A DNA stretch of 64,000 nucleotides. It comes from Ardenticatenaceae bacterium. Lineage in GTDB: Bacteria > Chloroflexota > Anaerolineae > Promineifilales > Promineifilaceae. The translations under genes were made by a program, and so were the position numbers. Positions 1 to 8,252 of the stretch are shown piece by piece. Numbering within the stretch: position 1 is the stretch's first letter; every line of letters starts with the position of its first letter. Location: the NCBI GenBank assembly GCA_020634245.1, contig JACKCC010000027.1:19511-83510 (forward strand). The letters run 5' to 3'. A model generated the notes under the pieces. It was not told where the DNA came from. It did not search any database and saw only the letters and a program-made list of their open reading frames with translations.

Positions 1-1
1 G

Positions 2-286
2 GGTACCGAAGACAACCCCCGCTTTGCCCGCGAGAAAGTGCGGCCGGGTGCGGCCTATCTCAAAAGCGATTTGTACAAGAATCGTTTTGGTTACCATTAC
101 GGCCGTTACCTCGTTATCACCACCGGTCCCCGCCGGATGCAGAATATGAAAGCCCAGACCGAACGCACCGGCGGCGTGGGCTTGTTCTACTTCACCACCT
201 TTGCGGCGCTGACGCCAGAAACAATCTTTAGCCAGCCGGTCTGGTGGCTGGCCGGCAAGCCAGAACCGCAGCGCATCATCCCCTAA
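2..286 (+). CDS. Replication-relaxation family protein, C-terminal end (partial)
   Basis: The reading frame is open from the window edge to a TAA at 284-286, so only the last 94 residues are visible. The segment GRYLVITTGPRRMQNMK followed by a WWLAGK-type end resembles the C-terminal half of the replication-relaxation family (Replic_Relax), winged-helix proteins carried on plasmids and integrative elements and thought to act in replication initiation or relaxation. The identification rests on recalled family resemblance. It fits the mobile-element genes that follow. The N-terminal winged helix lies outside the window. Confidence 0.5.
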   Translation, partial: GTEDNPRFAREKVRPGAAYLKSDLYKNRFGYHYGRYLVITTGPRRMQNMKAQTERTGGVGLFYFTTFAALTPETIFSQPVWWLAGKPEPQRIIP

Positions 287-760
287 ACTGCCAACGCCTG
301 CCCATTGAATCCAGACAAGCGGGTTGTTATGATGGCGCTGTTGATGAACAGTCCGGCCAATTCCCATCTGGTTACGATAGAGCCTTGTCTTGAGGAAGCT
401 AGGGTTTTGGTCGACCACCTACAGACAAGTTTGGCAGAAGGGAAGAACCGACGTTTCAAGAAAGTGTTCACGGCGTTGGCGGATGGGGATACGGCCGTAG
501 GCTTGCTGGCCTTCTACTTGTGGCGGCGACGGGTTCGCCGGTAGACGTAGGGCCGGGGATGGTTGGCCGGAACCGCCTGTAAGCACGAGGCGTTGACGCG
601 ACTTCTATTCGTGCCCAAATAGAAGTGGGAGCGGGATGGAAGCCGGGCAACACAAAGCGGCCGTCTCTGCTTGTTGACCGCTTCGGCCCTTAGCAAAGAG
701 ACCCGACAGACCGCATCCATTGACGATACAGAGAAAATTACTGCCAGCTCCGATACCAAT
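287..760. other. Gene-poor stretch, no recognised feature
   Basis: Short frames exist on both strands, but none has a convincing ribosome binding site, protein-like composition or recognisable motif. An ACGGCCGT copy lies near 490. The stretch could hold remnants of decayed genes between the replication-relaxation gene and the minus-strand HTH gene. I see nothing further in it. Confidence 0.4.
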
Positions 761-1036
761 CTATCTACTGCGCCGACGACCTCGTTTGGCCTGCAAAAAG
801 GAACGGGGGGCATCGCTGCGCAGCAAGGCCGTTTGTGGATTAGGCCACATAAGCGTCAAAGGCGCGGCCTCATTATCCTGTGTATGGGTGTATTCTTCCG
901 GTGGCCAGCCAAAATCTTGCACAAGCCCTTGTCGCCGCAACTGCCGCAAACGGCGACGCAAACTCTCCCGATGCCGATAACCAAAGTGCTGCGCAGCCAC
1001 ATGTAAAGGCAACCATTGTGCTCTGTTTACCGTCAT
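761..1036 (-). CDS. Small HTH-like protein
   Basis: The 91-residue product begins MTVNRAQWLPLHVAAQHFGY and continues with an Arg-rich segment (RESLRRRLRQLRRQG), reading like a helix-turn-helix of the kind used by excisionases and small regulators. The start is supported by a GGGAGG ribosome binding site just upstream. It is divergent from the plus-strand mobile-element genes beginning at 1132 and shares an AT-rich intergenic region with them, so it may regulate them. The C-terminal half has no recognisable domain. The family is not identified. Confidence 0.45.
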   Translation of the reverse strand: MTVNRAQWLPLHVAAQHFGYRHRESLRRRLRQLRRQGLVQDFGWPPEEYTHTQDNEAAPLTLMWPNPQTALLRSDAPRSFLQAKRGRRRSR

Positions 1037-1067
1037 TTCTCCCTCCCCTTCCCATTAAAATTGCTAC

Positions 1068-1098
1068 TTGACAACAATATATCATATTGACATAATGT
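1068..1098 (+). promoter_or_regulatory. Possible promoter for the 1.1-4.3 kb gene run
   Basis: A TTGACA at 1068-1073 is followed after 19 bases by TAATGT at 1093-1098, inside an AT-rich stretch containing ATATATCATATTGACA. Spacing is longer than ideal. It lies between the divergent HTH gene and the DUF1281-like gene, where a promoter is expected. Confidence 0.35.
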
Positions 1099-1131
1099 TT
1101 TCAGTTCGCAACAATTATGGGGGGTACAAAA

Positions 1132-1518
1132 ATGCCAAACTACTGCAACAACCAATTAGAAATTACCGGGAGCGCTGCCGACATTGCCCGATTCAAAAAT
1201 CTTGTCAGAGGGGAAGACACAGCGTTATCCCTAGATACATTAGTCAAAATGCCATCCTTCTTAAAGCTGATTCAACCCGGTGGCATCTTGCCTAACTGGT
1301 ACGATTGGAGCGTAAAACATTGGGGCACAAAATGGGATGTCACAGAGGTGACATTGGTCAACAAAAGCGACGAGTGCCTTGTCTACCATTTTCTCAGCGC
1401 CTGGAACCCGCCCGAGGCCTGGCTGATAAGAGCTGCCCAAACCTTCCCCAACCTTCAGTTCCAGTTGACTTACATAGTTGAAGGTGAAGATGGTGAACAC
1501 AGCCTCGTTCTCGATTAG
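1132..1518 (+). CDS. YubB/DUF1281-like ferredoxin-fold protein
   Basis: The product (128 residues from 1132) opens with MPNYCNNQLEITGSAADIAR, the hallmark start of the DUF1281/YubB family, which adopts a ferredoxin-like fold and is found mostly on plasmids and integrative elements; its biochemical role is unknown. I chose the ATG at 1132 because the family starts MPNYC and a GGGGGG-rich Shine-Dalgarno lies just upstream; an in-frame ATG at 1117 would add five residues. It is the first gene of a same-strand run of small mobile-element genes. Confidence 0.7.
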   Translation: MPNYCNNQLEITGSAADIARFKNLVRGEDTALSLDTLVKMPSFLKLIQPGGILPNWYDWSVKHWGTKWDVTEVTLVNKSDECLVYHFLSAWNPPEAWLIRAAQTFPNLQFQLTYIVEGEDGEHSLVLD

Positions 1519-1564
1519 GGCAACGGTTTTTCCCAAATAACAATTAATAAATTTCAGGAGGAAC

Positions 1565-1987
1565 ATGATAGTCCATGTCAACACAAACGGCCGTCCCAAA
1601 TGCGGTACCCAAGGTCATTTTATCTATCTAGAAAAGGCAGGTCGCAAAGCCAATTGTAAGCGCTGCTTGGGGCAAGTCCGGCGACGAAAAAACAGTAACA
1701 CCGTCAATCGCGGCTGGCTGAAACGGCGCATTCTTGAAGGCAAAGTACTCGCCAAATGTGATGGCGTTTATACCGACGATTACGCTTTTGATGCCGCCTA
1801 CAACTTCCAAAAAACGGGCTGGCTGAAAGCCAGAATTGAAGACGACAACAACCGCCGGGTGCATAACGGCCAATATTTATATTTCCGAAGCAGCGATTTT
1901 CGTGGCTATGGCTATGCCTGGCGACGAGTGAACGACGAAATTTGTTTGAGCTTTGGCTATTGCAGCTATACCCTTCGTGTCGCTTGA
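1565..1987 (+). CDS. Hypothetical protein with N-terminal zinc-ribbon-like motif
   Basis: The 140-residue protein follows a strong AGGAGGA ribosome binding site. Near the N-terminus it has CGTQGHF and, about 20 residues on, CKRCLG, a Cys/His arrangement that could bind zinc. The rest is rich in aromatic and basic residues (GWLKRRI and GWLKARI look like an internal repeat around residues 51 and 86, suggesting two copies of a small module). I do not recognise the family. It lies 46 bases after the DUF1281-like gene and is probably co-transcribed. Confidence 0.6.
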   Translation: MIVHVNTNGRPKCGTQGHFIYLEKAGRKANCKRCLGQVRRRKNSNTVNRGWLKRRILEGKVLAKCDGVYTDDYAFDAAYNFQKTGWLKARIEDDNNRRVHNGQYLYFRSSDFRGYGYAWRRVNDEICLSFGYCSYTLRVA

Positions 1988-2046
1988 CCGGCGCGAGATG
2001 AAGTAACACAAATAAAATGACATCAATGACACATGAAAGGTTCAAA

Positions 2047-2421
2047 ATGAAAAAAGCACCAAGAGACAACTACACCATCCAGCATAAAATGCGGGCGACG
2101 AAAGCGATGCTATTTCTCTTGAACCGCCGTCAAGAACTGACTCGCTTGATTATCTGGGCCAAGGAGAAAGAACAATCTCGTCAGGCGAAGAAATATTCCT
2201 TCATTCAAAAAAGCTATCAAGCACAGCGCGACAGCACGTTGCAGAAACTCTTCTTACTGCGTGTCCGGTTTCCGGTGCAGTATTGGTTGGCCAGAATTTT
2301 GCACAGTATAAGCCATCTATCCTCGCCGAATCCGGTTTATTATGCCGGTTCCGCCTCTATCTACAGCCGACGAGGGAAAACGGGAAATACCATCAGTACA
2401 AGCGGAAAGGGGGCGAATTAA
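2047..2421 (+). CDS. Hypothetical basic protein
   Basis: A 124-residue frame starts MKKAPRDNYTIQHKMRATKA. I prefer this ATG over one 30 bases upstream because GAAAGG lies at a suitable distance. The middle is a Lys/Arg/Gln-rich helical segment (EKEQSRQAKKYSFIQKSYQ), as seen in small DNA-binding or relaxase-accessory proteins, but no family is recognised. It sits in the run of mobile-element genes and could be weakly constrained. Confidence 0.4.
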   Translation: MKKAPRDNYTIQHKMRATKAMLFLLNRRQELTRLIIWAKEKEQSRQAKKYSFIQKSYQAQRDSTLQKLFLLRVRFPVQYWLARILHSISHLSSPNPVYYAGSASIYSRRGKTGNTISTSGKGAN

Positions 2422-2422
2422 A

Positions 2423-2494
2423 ATGGAAGGAACGACACAGGCCCAGAATGGGAAGCTGACAAAACATATTGAGAGCGTCGCTGACGACCAATGA
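2423..2494 (+). CDS. Possible 23-residue small ORF
   Basis: A short frame, MEGTTQAQNGKLTKHIESV plus four residues, starts one base after the stop of the previous gene and is preceded by AAAGGGGG at good spacing. A hairpin follows immediately. It may be a real small protein or a translation-coupled spacer; no family is recognised. Confidence 0.3.
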   Translation: MEGTTQAQNGKLTKHIESVADDQ

Positions 2495-2503
2495 CAATGG
2501 TTG

Positions 2504-2544
2504 ACTAGCCGGCAAATTGCATCTTGCAATGAGCGCCGGCTAGT
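2504..2544. repeat. Nested perfect inverted repeat
   Basis: ACTAGCCGGC at 2504-2513 pairs perfectly with GCCGGCTAGT at 2535-2544, and inside it ATTGCA pairs with TGCAAT around a three-base loop. There is no T-run, so it is a poor terminator. In a mobile element it could be a replication or transfer origin hairpin, an operator, or an mRNA processing structure. It separates the small ORF at 2423 from the DUF2958 gene. Confidence 0.6.
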
Positions 2545-2597
2545 TGAACAATACGCCAAGCAAATAACAAGTACAAATCAGAAAGGGGGTGAAATAG

Positions 2598-2918
2598 ATG
2601 GAGCTTTTACCAAAGTCCATCCGTGAAACGCTGCCTGAACTCTATGCCAACGAAGAAATTGGACTGGCAGCCCAAGCTATGGTGAAATTCTTCACTCCCG
2701 ATAGCAATTGGACCTGGTATGGCAGCGAGTTTGATGGGGAGGATACCTTCTTCGGCCTGGTGATCGGGTTCGTGCCCGAATTGGGCTATTTCAGTTTATC
2801 CGAGTTGACCGAAGCCCGCGGCCCAATGGGGCTGCCCATTGAACGGGATATGTTCTTTGAACCCAAGAGCCTGCAAGAACTACGCGACCATTACCAAGAA
2901 AATGGCTACGCACTCTAA
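2598..2918 (+). CDS. DUF2958 domain protein
   Basis: The 106-residue product matches the DUF2958 pattern almost end to end: KFFTPDSNWTWYGSEFDGED, FFGLVIGF, ELGYFSLSEL and GLPIERDMFFEP. The family is common on ICEs, plasmids and phages; its function is unknown. A GAAAGGGGGTG ribosome binding site precedes the ATG. It supports the reading of 1-4.3 kb as mobile-element backbone. Confidence 0.85.
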   Translation: MELLPKSIRETLPELYANEEIGLAAQAMVKFFTPDSNWTWYGSEFDGEDTFFGLVIGFVPELGYFSLSELTEARGPMGLPIERDMFFEPKSLQELRDHYQENGYAL

Positions 2919-2934
2919 CCGCCAGCAGCCGTAA

Positions 2935-3300
2935 TTGTGCGCCACTCTGCAACAGGTCTATGATATGCTGGAGTTGATGCCCAAAGAAGTACCATTGCAA
3001 GTTGATATGTTCTCCGGGGAGCTAGTCGATAATCGTACCAAAAAACAGAAGAAAATAGCCCAGCAGCAAGCCCAGCCCCAGCAGATTGAAATGTTTTCCC
3101 AAAGGGAGGTGGCCCAATTTGGCGTGCAGGCCAATCCCAAGCTGCCTATTTCCCTTAAAACCCACATCGAACTGGCAATAGAAGATAGGCGCAGTGAAGC
3201 GGAAATAGCGCTGGAACAACAGCGAACAATTGAAGAGCACACCTATCCTTTGCCCTGGGCATTGCCAGCATTAGAAATTGACCCATCCCATGAGCCGTAA
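2935..3300 (+). CDS. Hypothetical protein, possible TTG start
   Basis: A 121-residue frame begins at a TTG (MCATLQQVYDMLELMPKEV) 16 bases after the DUF2958 stop and ends two bases before the next gene's ATG, an operon-like arrangement. The sequence is Gln-rich (KKIAQQQAQPQQIEMF) with a repeated DMFS/EMFS element near residues 29 and 52. No family is recognised. The start is uncertain because no strong Shine-Dalgarno precedes it. Confidence 0.45.
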   Translation: MCATLQQVYDMLELMPKEVPLQVDMFSGELVDNRTKKQKKIAQQQAQPQQIEMFSQREVAQFGVQANPKLPISLKTHIELAIEDRRSEAEIALEQQRTIEEHTYPLPWALPALEIDPSHEP

Positions 3301-3302
3301 TC

Positions 3303-3650
3303 ATGATAGTTGTTGAACGTCACACACAACCAGAACCAGATTGTCATCATGACCCGGCACTGGTTGAATGGTCACTGCCACAGGAAGGGTTAGATATTCG
3401 ATTGCGGATTGATACCGAAAACATGGTCAACATGTCGCCAGCAGCCCGCGAAAAGATGACCTTGACACTGGGTCGGTTTGCCCAGGTTTGTGACTACATT
3501 GTGGCTCGCCAAGATGATTTGCCCCAATTGGGGATGTCGGTCGAAAGCGCCTTCAACTTTCTGGCTGGCTACATGCAAGATTTGCACAACTTCTACAAAA
3601 TGATGTCTGGCGAACTGGGGCCGACGGAATCTGAAGATTTCTCATTTTGA
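3303..3650 (+). CDS. Hypothetical protein
   Basis: A 115-residue acidic protein starts two bases after the previous stop, suggesting translational coupling. It has a methionine-rich helical C-terminal half (FNFLAGYMQDLHNFYKMM). No catalytic motif or family is recognised. It belongs to the same-strand run that begins at 1132. Confidence 0.5.
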   Translation: MIVVERHTQPEPDCHHDPALVEWSLPQEGLDIRLRIDTENMVNMSPAAREKMTLTLGRFAQVCDYIVARQDDLPQLGMSVESAFNFLAGYMQDLHNFYKMMSGELGPTESEDFSF

Positions 3651-3657
3651 ACCGATT

Positions 3658-4329
3658 ATGAACATCATGACCATACCAGCGGCGATAAAGGACAAAATGG
3701 TTGATTTGTTATTGAAGATTCCTTGGCTGGATATGGTCGCTCAATTCTGGAAGCTGGTGCGGAAATTAGGCCGAGGATTGGCCGACGAAGGGATGTACGA
3801 AGTATTGGAATATGAATCTCGTTTGGAGTTGAAGGATGGGAAAGGGTTAAAGGCCCAGTTCACCAAACGAGAAAAGGTGCGTTATCGCCAAAATAATATC
3901 ATTGCTTATCAAGACCATGCCTGGGGCGATGGCGAGATTTTGCAGGATTACCAATGCACGCCTGGCAAAGTTGTTGACCAATATCGACCAGGGCACAAAA
4001 CGTTTTTGCTGATTTCCTTGCGCGATGTGAAACGACGGGGGGATGTCGATGAGTTCCATATGTCGTGGGGATTGCAATCTGGATTTGTCCGCTCTCATGA
4101 ACTGTGGGAAACAGAAGTGCGGCACCGGACAAGGCAGATAAAGGTGCAGTTGTTGTTTCCCAAGTCAAGGATGCCGCGGCGGGTTTGGGTAGAAGAGGTG
4201 CTAACGGGAAGGAAGCATGTGGTGGGCGAGAGTTTGAAGATGACGTTGCCTGACGGCCGTTTCCAAATCACCTGGCAAACCAATCATCCACGACTAAACG
4301 AACGCTACCAACTCCATTGGGAATGGTAG
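3658..4329 (+). CDS. Hypothetical protein, last gene of the mobile-element run
   Basis: The 223-residue product has a short amphipathic N-terminus (KIPWLDMVAQFWKLVRKLGR), a central beta-rich region with many aromatic residues, and no membrane segment or known motif. It starts eight bases after the preceding stop. A strong hairpin follows the stop. I do not recognise the family. Confidence 0.5.
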   Translation: MNIMTIPAAIKDKMVDLLLKIPWLDMVAQFWKLVRKLGRGLADEGMYEVLEYESRLELKDGKGLKAQFTKREKVRYRQNNIIAYQDHAWGDGEILQDYQCTPGKVVDQYRPGHKTFLLISLRDVKRRGDVDEFHMSWGLQSGFVRSHELWETEVRHRTRQIKVQLLFPKSRMPRRVWVEEVLTGRKHVVGESLKMTLPDGRFQITWQTNHPRLNERYQLHWEW

Positions 4330-4344
4330 GCTTTTTGAAAAGCA

Positions 4345-4378
4345 ACAAAAAAGGCGATGGGCCGCGGTTCCCATCGCC
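4345..4378 (-). terminator. Rho-independent terminator of the minus-strand small unit
   Basis: GGCGATGGG at 4353-4361 pairs perfectly with CCCATCGCC at 4370-4378. On the minus strand the stem is followed by TTTTTTGTT, an excellent intrinsic terminator. On the plus strand only TT follows, so it would end the run at 1132-4329 less efficiently. Confidence 0.75.
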
Positions 4379-4388
4379 TTCAGCACAA

Positions 4389-4412
4389 TTATGTACCAGA
4401 TCCGCCACTCAT
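4389..4412 (-). CDS. Tiny 7-codon ORF, MSGGSGT
   Basis: On the minus strand, AAAGGAG at good spacing precedes ATG and seven sense codons encoding MSGGSGT, then TAA. It lies inside a complete-looking minus-strand transcription unit with promoter and terminator. Whether it is a peptide gene, a leader ORF or coincidental within a small RNA cannot be told from sequence. The quality of the ribosome binding site is the main argument. Confidence 0.35.
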   Translation of the reverse strand: MSGGSGT

Positions 4413-4426
4413 GACGTGCGCTCCTT

Positions 4427-4456
4427 TATCTGCATAAGTACCCGAAAGTACTTGAG
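4427..4456. repeat. Inverted repeat in the small-RNA leader
   Basis: AAGTAC and GTACTT flank a short loop (AAGTACCCGAAAGTACTT), with further partial pairing of flanking TGCAT/ATGCA. In the minus-strand transcript it forms a hairpin just upstream of the ribosome binding site of the 7-codon ORF, so it could control access to it or be an operator. Confidence 0.4.
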
Positions 4457-4496
4457 ATGCAAATACCGTGGAAAAACAAATACAGAAGTCTATATC

Positions 4497-4526
4497 ATTT
4501 TATGCTATATCGCATATATTTGTCAA
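4497..4526 (-). promoter_or_regulatory. Sigma70-like promoter, minus strand
   Basis: Reading the minus strand, TTGACA (4521-4526) is followed after 18 bases by TAAAAT (4497-4502). The spacer contains ATATATGCGATATAG, which resembles the CATATCGCATATAAT seen at the promoter near 19.19 kb. Transcription would run toward the terminator at 4345, giving an RNA of about 145 bases. Confidence 0.5.
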
Positions 4527-4762
4527 GCAAATTTTTATTAATTGTCTCTGTAAGTTCAGATGAGTATAATCCGCTAGACATAAAGGTTGTTTAGTGCTGT
4601 TCGGGGAAGATTTCAGGAGCAGCAAATAGGCCACAGGGACGATTGAATTTTAGAGTAGTTTCATTGATGGTGATGTACTTGCAAGAGGCTTTACGGTTCC
4701 GGCAATTGTGAATTCTATTCTTTAACTGCAATTTTGGGGCTTTCAAAACGAAGTAGGATGTA
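4527..4762. other. Upstream region of the defence block
   Basis: AT-rich sequence between the divergent small unit and the SNF2 helicase gene. It should contain the promoter of the defence block, but I see no near-consensus pair. A minus-strand frame crossing 4591-4857 overlaps the helicase start and has no support. Confidence 0.3.
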
Positions 4763-7700
4763 ATGGCCAAGCTAGAGGATTTGAAACCGGGTTTAGGCGT
4801 AAATGGCATTCTTCCACAACAAACCGTAATTGTTATAAATGTTTCCTGGTATGGCACTACGGCCGTTGAACTTATCTACAAACGAGCCGATGGTGAAACG
4901 GGCAGCCAGCTCCTTTACCGCCACGACGAACCCAATCTAGAAATAGTCGATAAACAACAAAGTTGGGATTTCTCGGCCGACGGCGACACCTTCCGCCTGG
5001 CCGCTGAAGCATTTCGCATTCATCTGGCCCACCTCTTTGACCCGGTGCTGGCTGTCCATACCTCCCAGATTGAACCGCTGCCTCACCAGATAACGGCCGT
5101 TTACGCCGAAATGCTTTCTCGCCAACCCCTGCGCTACTTATTGGCCGACGACCCTGGCTCTGGCAAAACCATCATGGCCGGTCTGCTCATCAAAGAACTG
5201 ATGGTGCGCGGCGATGTCCGCCGCTGCCTCATCTGCGCTCCGGGTAGTCTGGCTGCCCAGTGGCAGGATGAATTATGGTTCAAGTTCCAGATTCATTTCG
5301 ATATTCTCACCCGCGAGACGCTGGAATCATCCGTCACCGGTAACCCATTTCTGGAAAAAGATAATCTTATCATTCGTTTGGACCAGGTCGCCCGTAGCGA
5401 GGAACTTCAAGAAAAACTGGCGCGTTCTGAATGGGATTTAGTGGTCGTCGATGAAGCCCACAAGATGTCGGCTTCCTTTTGGGGGCGGGAAGTGAAATTC
5501 ACCAAACGGTATCGGCTGGGTGAGCAATTAAGCGAACTGACCCGCCACTTTTTGTTGATGACGGCCACACCCCACAACGGCAAAGAAGAGGACTTTCAAT
5601 TCTTTCTTTCCCTGCTAGACCCTGACCGCTTTGAAAACCGCTCTGGCACGCATGGCGAGCCGGTGGACGTATCCGACATCATGCGCCGCATGGTCAAGGA
5701 AGAACTGCGCCGCTTTGACGGCCGTCCCCTCTTCCCCGAACGCCGTGCCTATACGGTCAGTTTCCAGCTTTCCAAAGCCGAAAGAGAACTGTACACGGCC
5801 GTAACCGAATACGTGCGTAACGAATTCAACCGGGCTGAACAAGTATTAGACGATAGGCGCAAAGGCACCGTCGGTTTTGCCTTAACCGTTTTGCAGCGCC
5901 GGTTGGCCTCCTCGCCCGAAGCCATCTACCAATCATTAGTCCGTCGCCGCGAACGGCTGCAAAAGCGGCTACAAGAAGCAGAGCAGATACAAAACAGCTA
6001 CAGCCCCTTGGAAACTGGCCAGGATTCCATCTTCGATGAAACCTTCTGGGAAGACTTTGAAGATGCCCCGGCCGAAGAAGCGGAAGCCATTGAAGACCAG
6101 GTTATGGATGCCGCGACCGCGGCCCTGACCATTCCCGAACTGCAAGAGGAAATCGAAAGCCTGCGTATCCTGGTGCAGATGGCCCAGCGAGTCAGACATA
6201 GCGGCACCGACCGAAAATGGGAACAACTGGCCACCATCATCCAGGACGATGAGAACATGGTGACGCCTGTGGGTCAGCGGCGCAAACTGGTCATCTTCAC
6301 CGAACATCGGGATACACTGCGCTATCTCCAGGAACGTATCATCACTCTGTTTGGCCGGGATGAAAACATCGTCCACATTGACGGCAGCCTCAGTCGGGAG
6401 GCCCGGCGGGTCGTGGAAGACCGTTTCCGCAATGACCCCGACGTCCATTTTCTCCTGGCCACCGACGCCGCTGGTGAAGGCATCAACTTGCAGCGCGCCC
6501 ACCTGATGATTAACTACGACCTGCCCTGGAATCCCAACCGGCTGGAGCAGCGCTTCGGCCGTATCCACCGCATTGGCCAGACGGAAGTGTGCCATTTGTG
6601 GAACCTGGTGGCCGGGGAAACGCGGGAAGGCTATGTCTACGAGCGGCTGTTGCGCAAACTGGAAACGGAAAGCAAAGCGCTCAACGGCCAGGTCTTTGAT
6701 GTTTTGGGTGCTCTATTTGAGCAAACCCCGCTGCGCAAACTGTTGGTTGAGGCCATCCGCTATGGTGATTTGCCAGAAGTCCGTGCCCAGCTTGACCAAC
6801 AAGTCGATAACGCCGTCGCTCGTGAGCATGTCCGCCAGCTTCTGGAAGCACGCTCGTTGGTGGCACAAACGATGGACATCAGCCAGATTGAACGCATCCG
6901 GGCTGATATGGAACGTTACGCCGCCCGCCGCTTGCAGCCCCATTACATCCGTGCCTTTTTCCTGGAAGCATTCACCCGGCTAGGTGGGGCTATTCGGGAG
7001 CGAGAACCAGGCCGTTATCGCATCACCTATGTCCCGGCGGTGGTCCGTGACAGAGCCAGAGCGATGGGCACGGCCGTTCCCGTTTTACGCCAATACGAAC
7101 GCATCTGTTTCGACAAAGGTCGCATTGAAGGCCAGCCTTTGGCCCAATTCGTCTGCCCCGGCCATCCTTTGCTCGATACTGTAATTGATTTAATCCTGGA
7201 GCGGCATCGCCAGGCGCTGCGCACTGGTGCCGTCCTGGTTGACCCCACCGATCCCGGCACGTCGCCGCGAATGCTCTTTTTCCTCGATCAGGCCATTCGT
7301 GACGCCAAGCAGCAGCCCATCTCTCGTGAAGTCCATTTTGTCGAGATTGACGAAAACGGCCGTATCCGCACTGGTGGCAGCGCCCCTTATCTCGATTACC
7401 GCCCGGCAACAAACGAAGAAAGGGCGTTGCTGGCCGACCATCTCGCTGCCGACTGGCTTTCGGGTGAACAGATGGCCTCTCACGTGGTAAGCCAGGCCAT
7501 CGAGGAATTGGTGCCGCGCCATTTGCAGCGGGTGCGTAAGCGGCGCGAAGAACTCATTGACAAGACCCTGGCTGCCGTCCAGGAACGGTTAACGCGGGAG
7601 ATTAACTACTGGGACGGTCGTGCCGCCGACCTGCGCCGTCAGGAAAAAGCTGGCAAACCCAATGCCCGCTTGAACTCGGCTCTGGCTCAACAGCGCGCCG

Positions 7701-8227
7701 ACGACCTGGCCAACCGATTAAAGCAGCGCAAAGCAGAGCTGGCCTCCGAGCGGCAGATTTCAGCCGCACCGCCGGTCGTGATTGGTGGGGCGCTGGTTGT
7801 CCCTATCGGCCTATTACTCGGTGAAAAAACGCCGCCAGAATTATTGGATACCCGTATCACCGAAGCCATTGCTATGAAGGCGGTGATGGATGCTGAAGTA
7901 GCTTTGAACAACCATCCCCACGATATCAGCAAGGATAACTTAGGTTACGACATCGAGAGCCTGGATCCGGACACCGGACGGCTGCGTTTCATCGAAGTCA
8001 AAGGCCGCCGCGCCGGAGCCAACACGGTGACGGTGACAAAAAATGAGATTTTGGCCGGTATCAACAGCGCTGACCAGTTTATTTTGGCATTGGTTGAGGT
8101 GGAAAGCGGGCAAGCTAAGCCGCCACGTTATATATGGCAGCCGTTTAGTAAAGAACCGGATTTTGATGTAACCAGCGTCAATTACGATATGGCCAAGTTA
8201 CTCAGACAAAGCGGTGAACCGTCTTGA
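4763..8227 (+). CDS. SNF2/DEAD-like helicase with C-terminal DUF3883
   Basis: This 1154-residue protein is a superfamily 2 ATP-dependent DNA translocase. Walker A DDPGSGKT lies near residue 130, DEAH near 229, and LLMTATPHNGKEEDF near 264. The C-terminal helicase lobe spans roughly 500-610 with ATDAAGEGINLQ and RFGRIHRIGQ. A DUF3883 domain, a nuclease-fold relative, is at about 1050-1120 (IESLDPDTGRLRFIEVKGRR). This architecture is known from DISARM DrmD and other defence-island helicases. It opens the co-directional defence block. Several ACGGCCGT copies show it is compositionally adapted to the host, unlike the next genes. Confidence 0.85.
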   Translation: MAKLEDLKPGLGVNGILPQQTVIVINVSWYGTTAVELIYKRADGETGSQLLYRHDEPNLEIVDKQQSWDFSADGDTFRLAAEAFRIHLAHLFDPVLAVHTSQIEPLPHQITAVYAEMLSRQPLRYLLADDPGSGKTIMAGLLIKELMVRGDVRRCLICAPGSLAAQWQDELWFKFQIHFDILTRETLESSVTGNPFLEKDNLIIRLDQVARSEELQEKLARSEWDLVVVDEAHKMSASFWGREVKFTKRYRLGEQLSELTRHFLLMTATPHNGKEEDFQFFLSLLDPDRFENRSGTHGEPVDVSDIMRRMVKEELRRFDGRPLFPERRAYTVSFQLSKAERELYTAVTEYVRNEFNRAEQVLDDRRKGTVGFALTVLQRRLASSPEAIYQSLVRRRERLQKRLQEAEQIQNSYSPLETGQDSIFDETFWEDFEDAPAEEAEAIEDQVMDAATAALTIPELQEEIESLRILVQMAQRVRHSGTDRKWEQLATIIQDDENMVTPVGQRRKLVIFTEHRDTLRYLQERIITLFGRDENIVHIDGSLSREARRVVEDRFRNDPDVHFLLATDAAGEGINLQRAHLMINYDLPWNPNRLEQRFGRIHRIGQTEVCHLWNLVAGETREGYVYERLLRKLETESKALNGQVFDVLGALFEQTPLRKLLVEAIRYGDLPEVRAQLDQQVDNAVAREHVRQLLEARSLVAQTMDISQIERIRADMERYAARRLQPHYIRAFFLEAFTRLGGAIREREPGRYRITYVPAVVRDRARAMGTAVPVLRQYERICFDKGRIEGQPLAQFVCPGHPLLDTVIDLILERHRQALRTGAVLVDPTDPGTSPRMLFFLDQAIRDAKQQPISREVHFVEIDENGRIRTGGSAPYLDYRPATNEERALLADHLAADWLSGEQMASHVVSQAIEELVPRHLQRVRKRREELIDKTLAAVQERLTREINYWDGRAADLRRQEKAGKPNARLNSALAQQRADDLANRLKQRKAELASERQISAAPPVVIGGALVVPIGLLLGEKTPPELLDTRITEAIAMKAVMDAEVALNNHPHDISKDNLGYDIESLDPDTGRLRFIEVKGRRAGANTVTVTKNEILAGINSADQFILALVEVESGQAKPPRYIWQPFSKEPDFDVTSVNYDMAKLLRQSGEPS

Positions 8228-8252
8228 TTTATGTGTAGATTGGAGGAGAACA

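Noticed and set aside
1..1000. Left attachment-site copy of the tRNA-Asp 3-prime end
   Set aside because: I searched the first kilobase for GGGAGCGACGGGGATCGAAC and close variants and found none; the left border is probably outside the window.
4591..4857. 88-residue minus-strand frame before the first helicase
   Set aside because: It overlaps the helicase start, lacks a ribosome binding site and does not look protein-like.
5969..6595. Long minus-strand frame opposite the first helicase
   Set aside because: It is antisense to the conserved helicase core, has no ribosome binding site or family resemblance, and reflects GC-rich codon structure.
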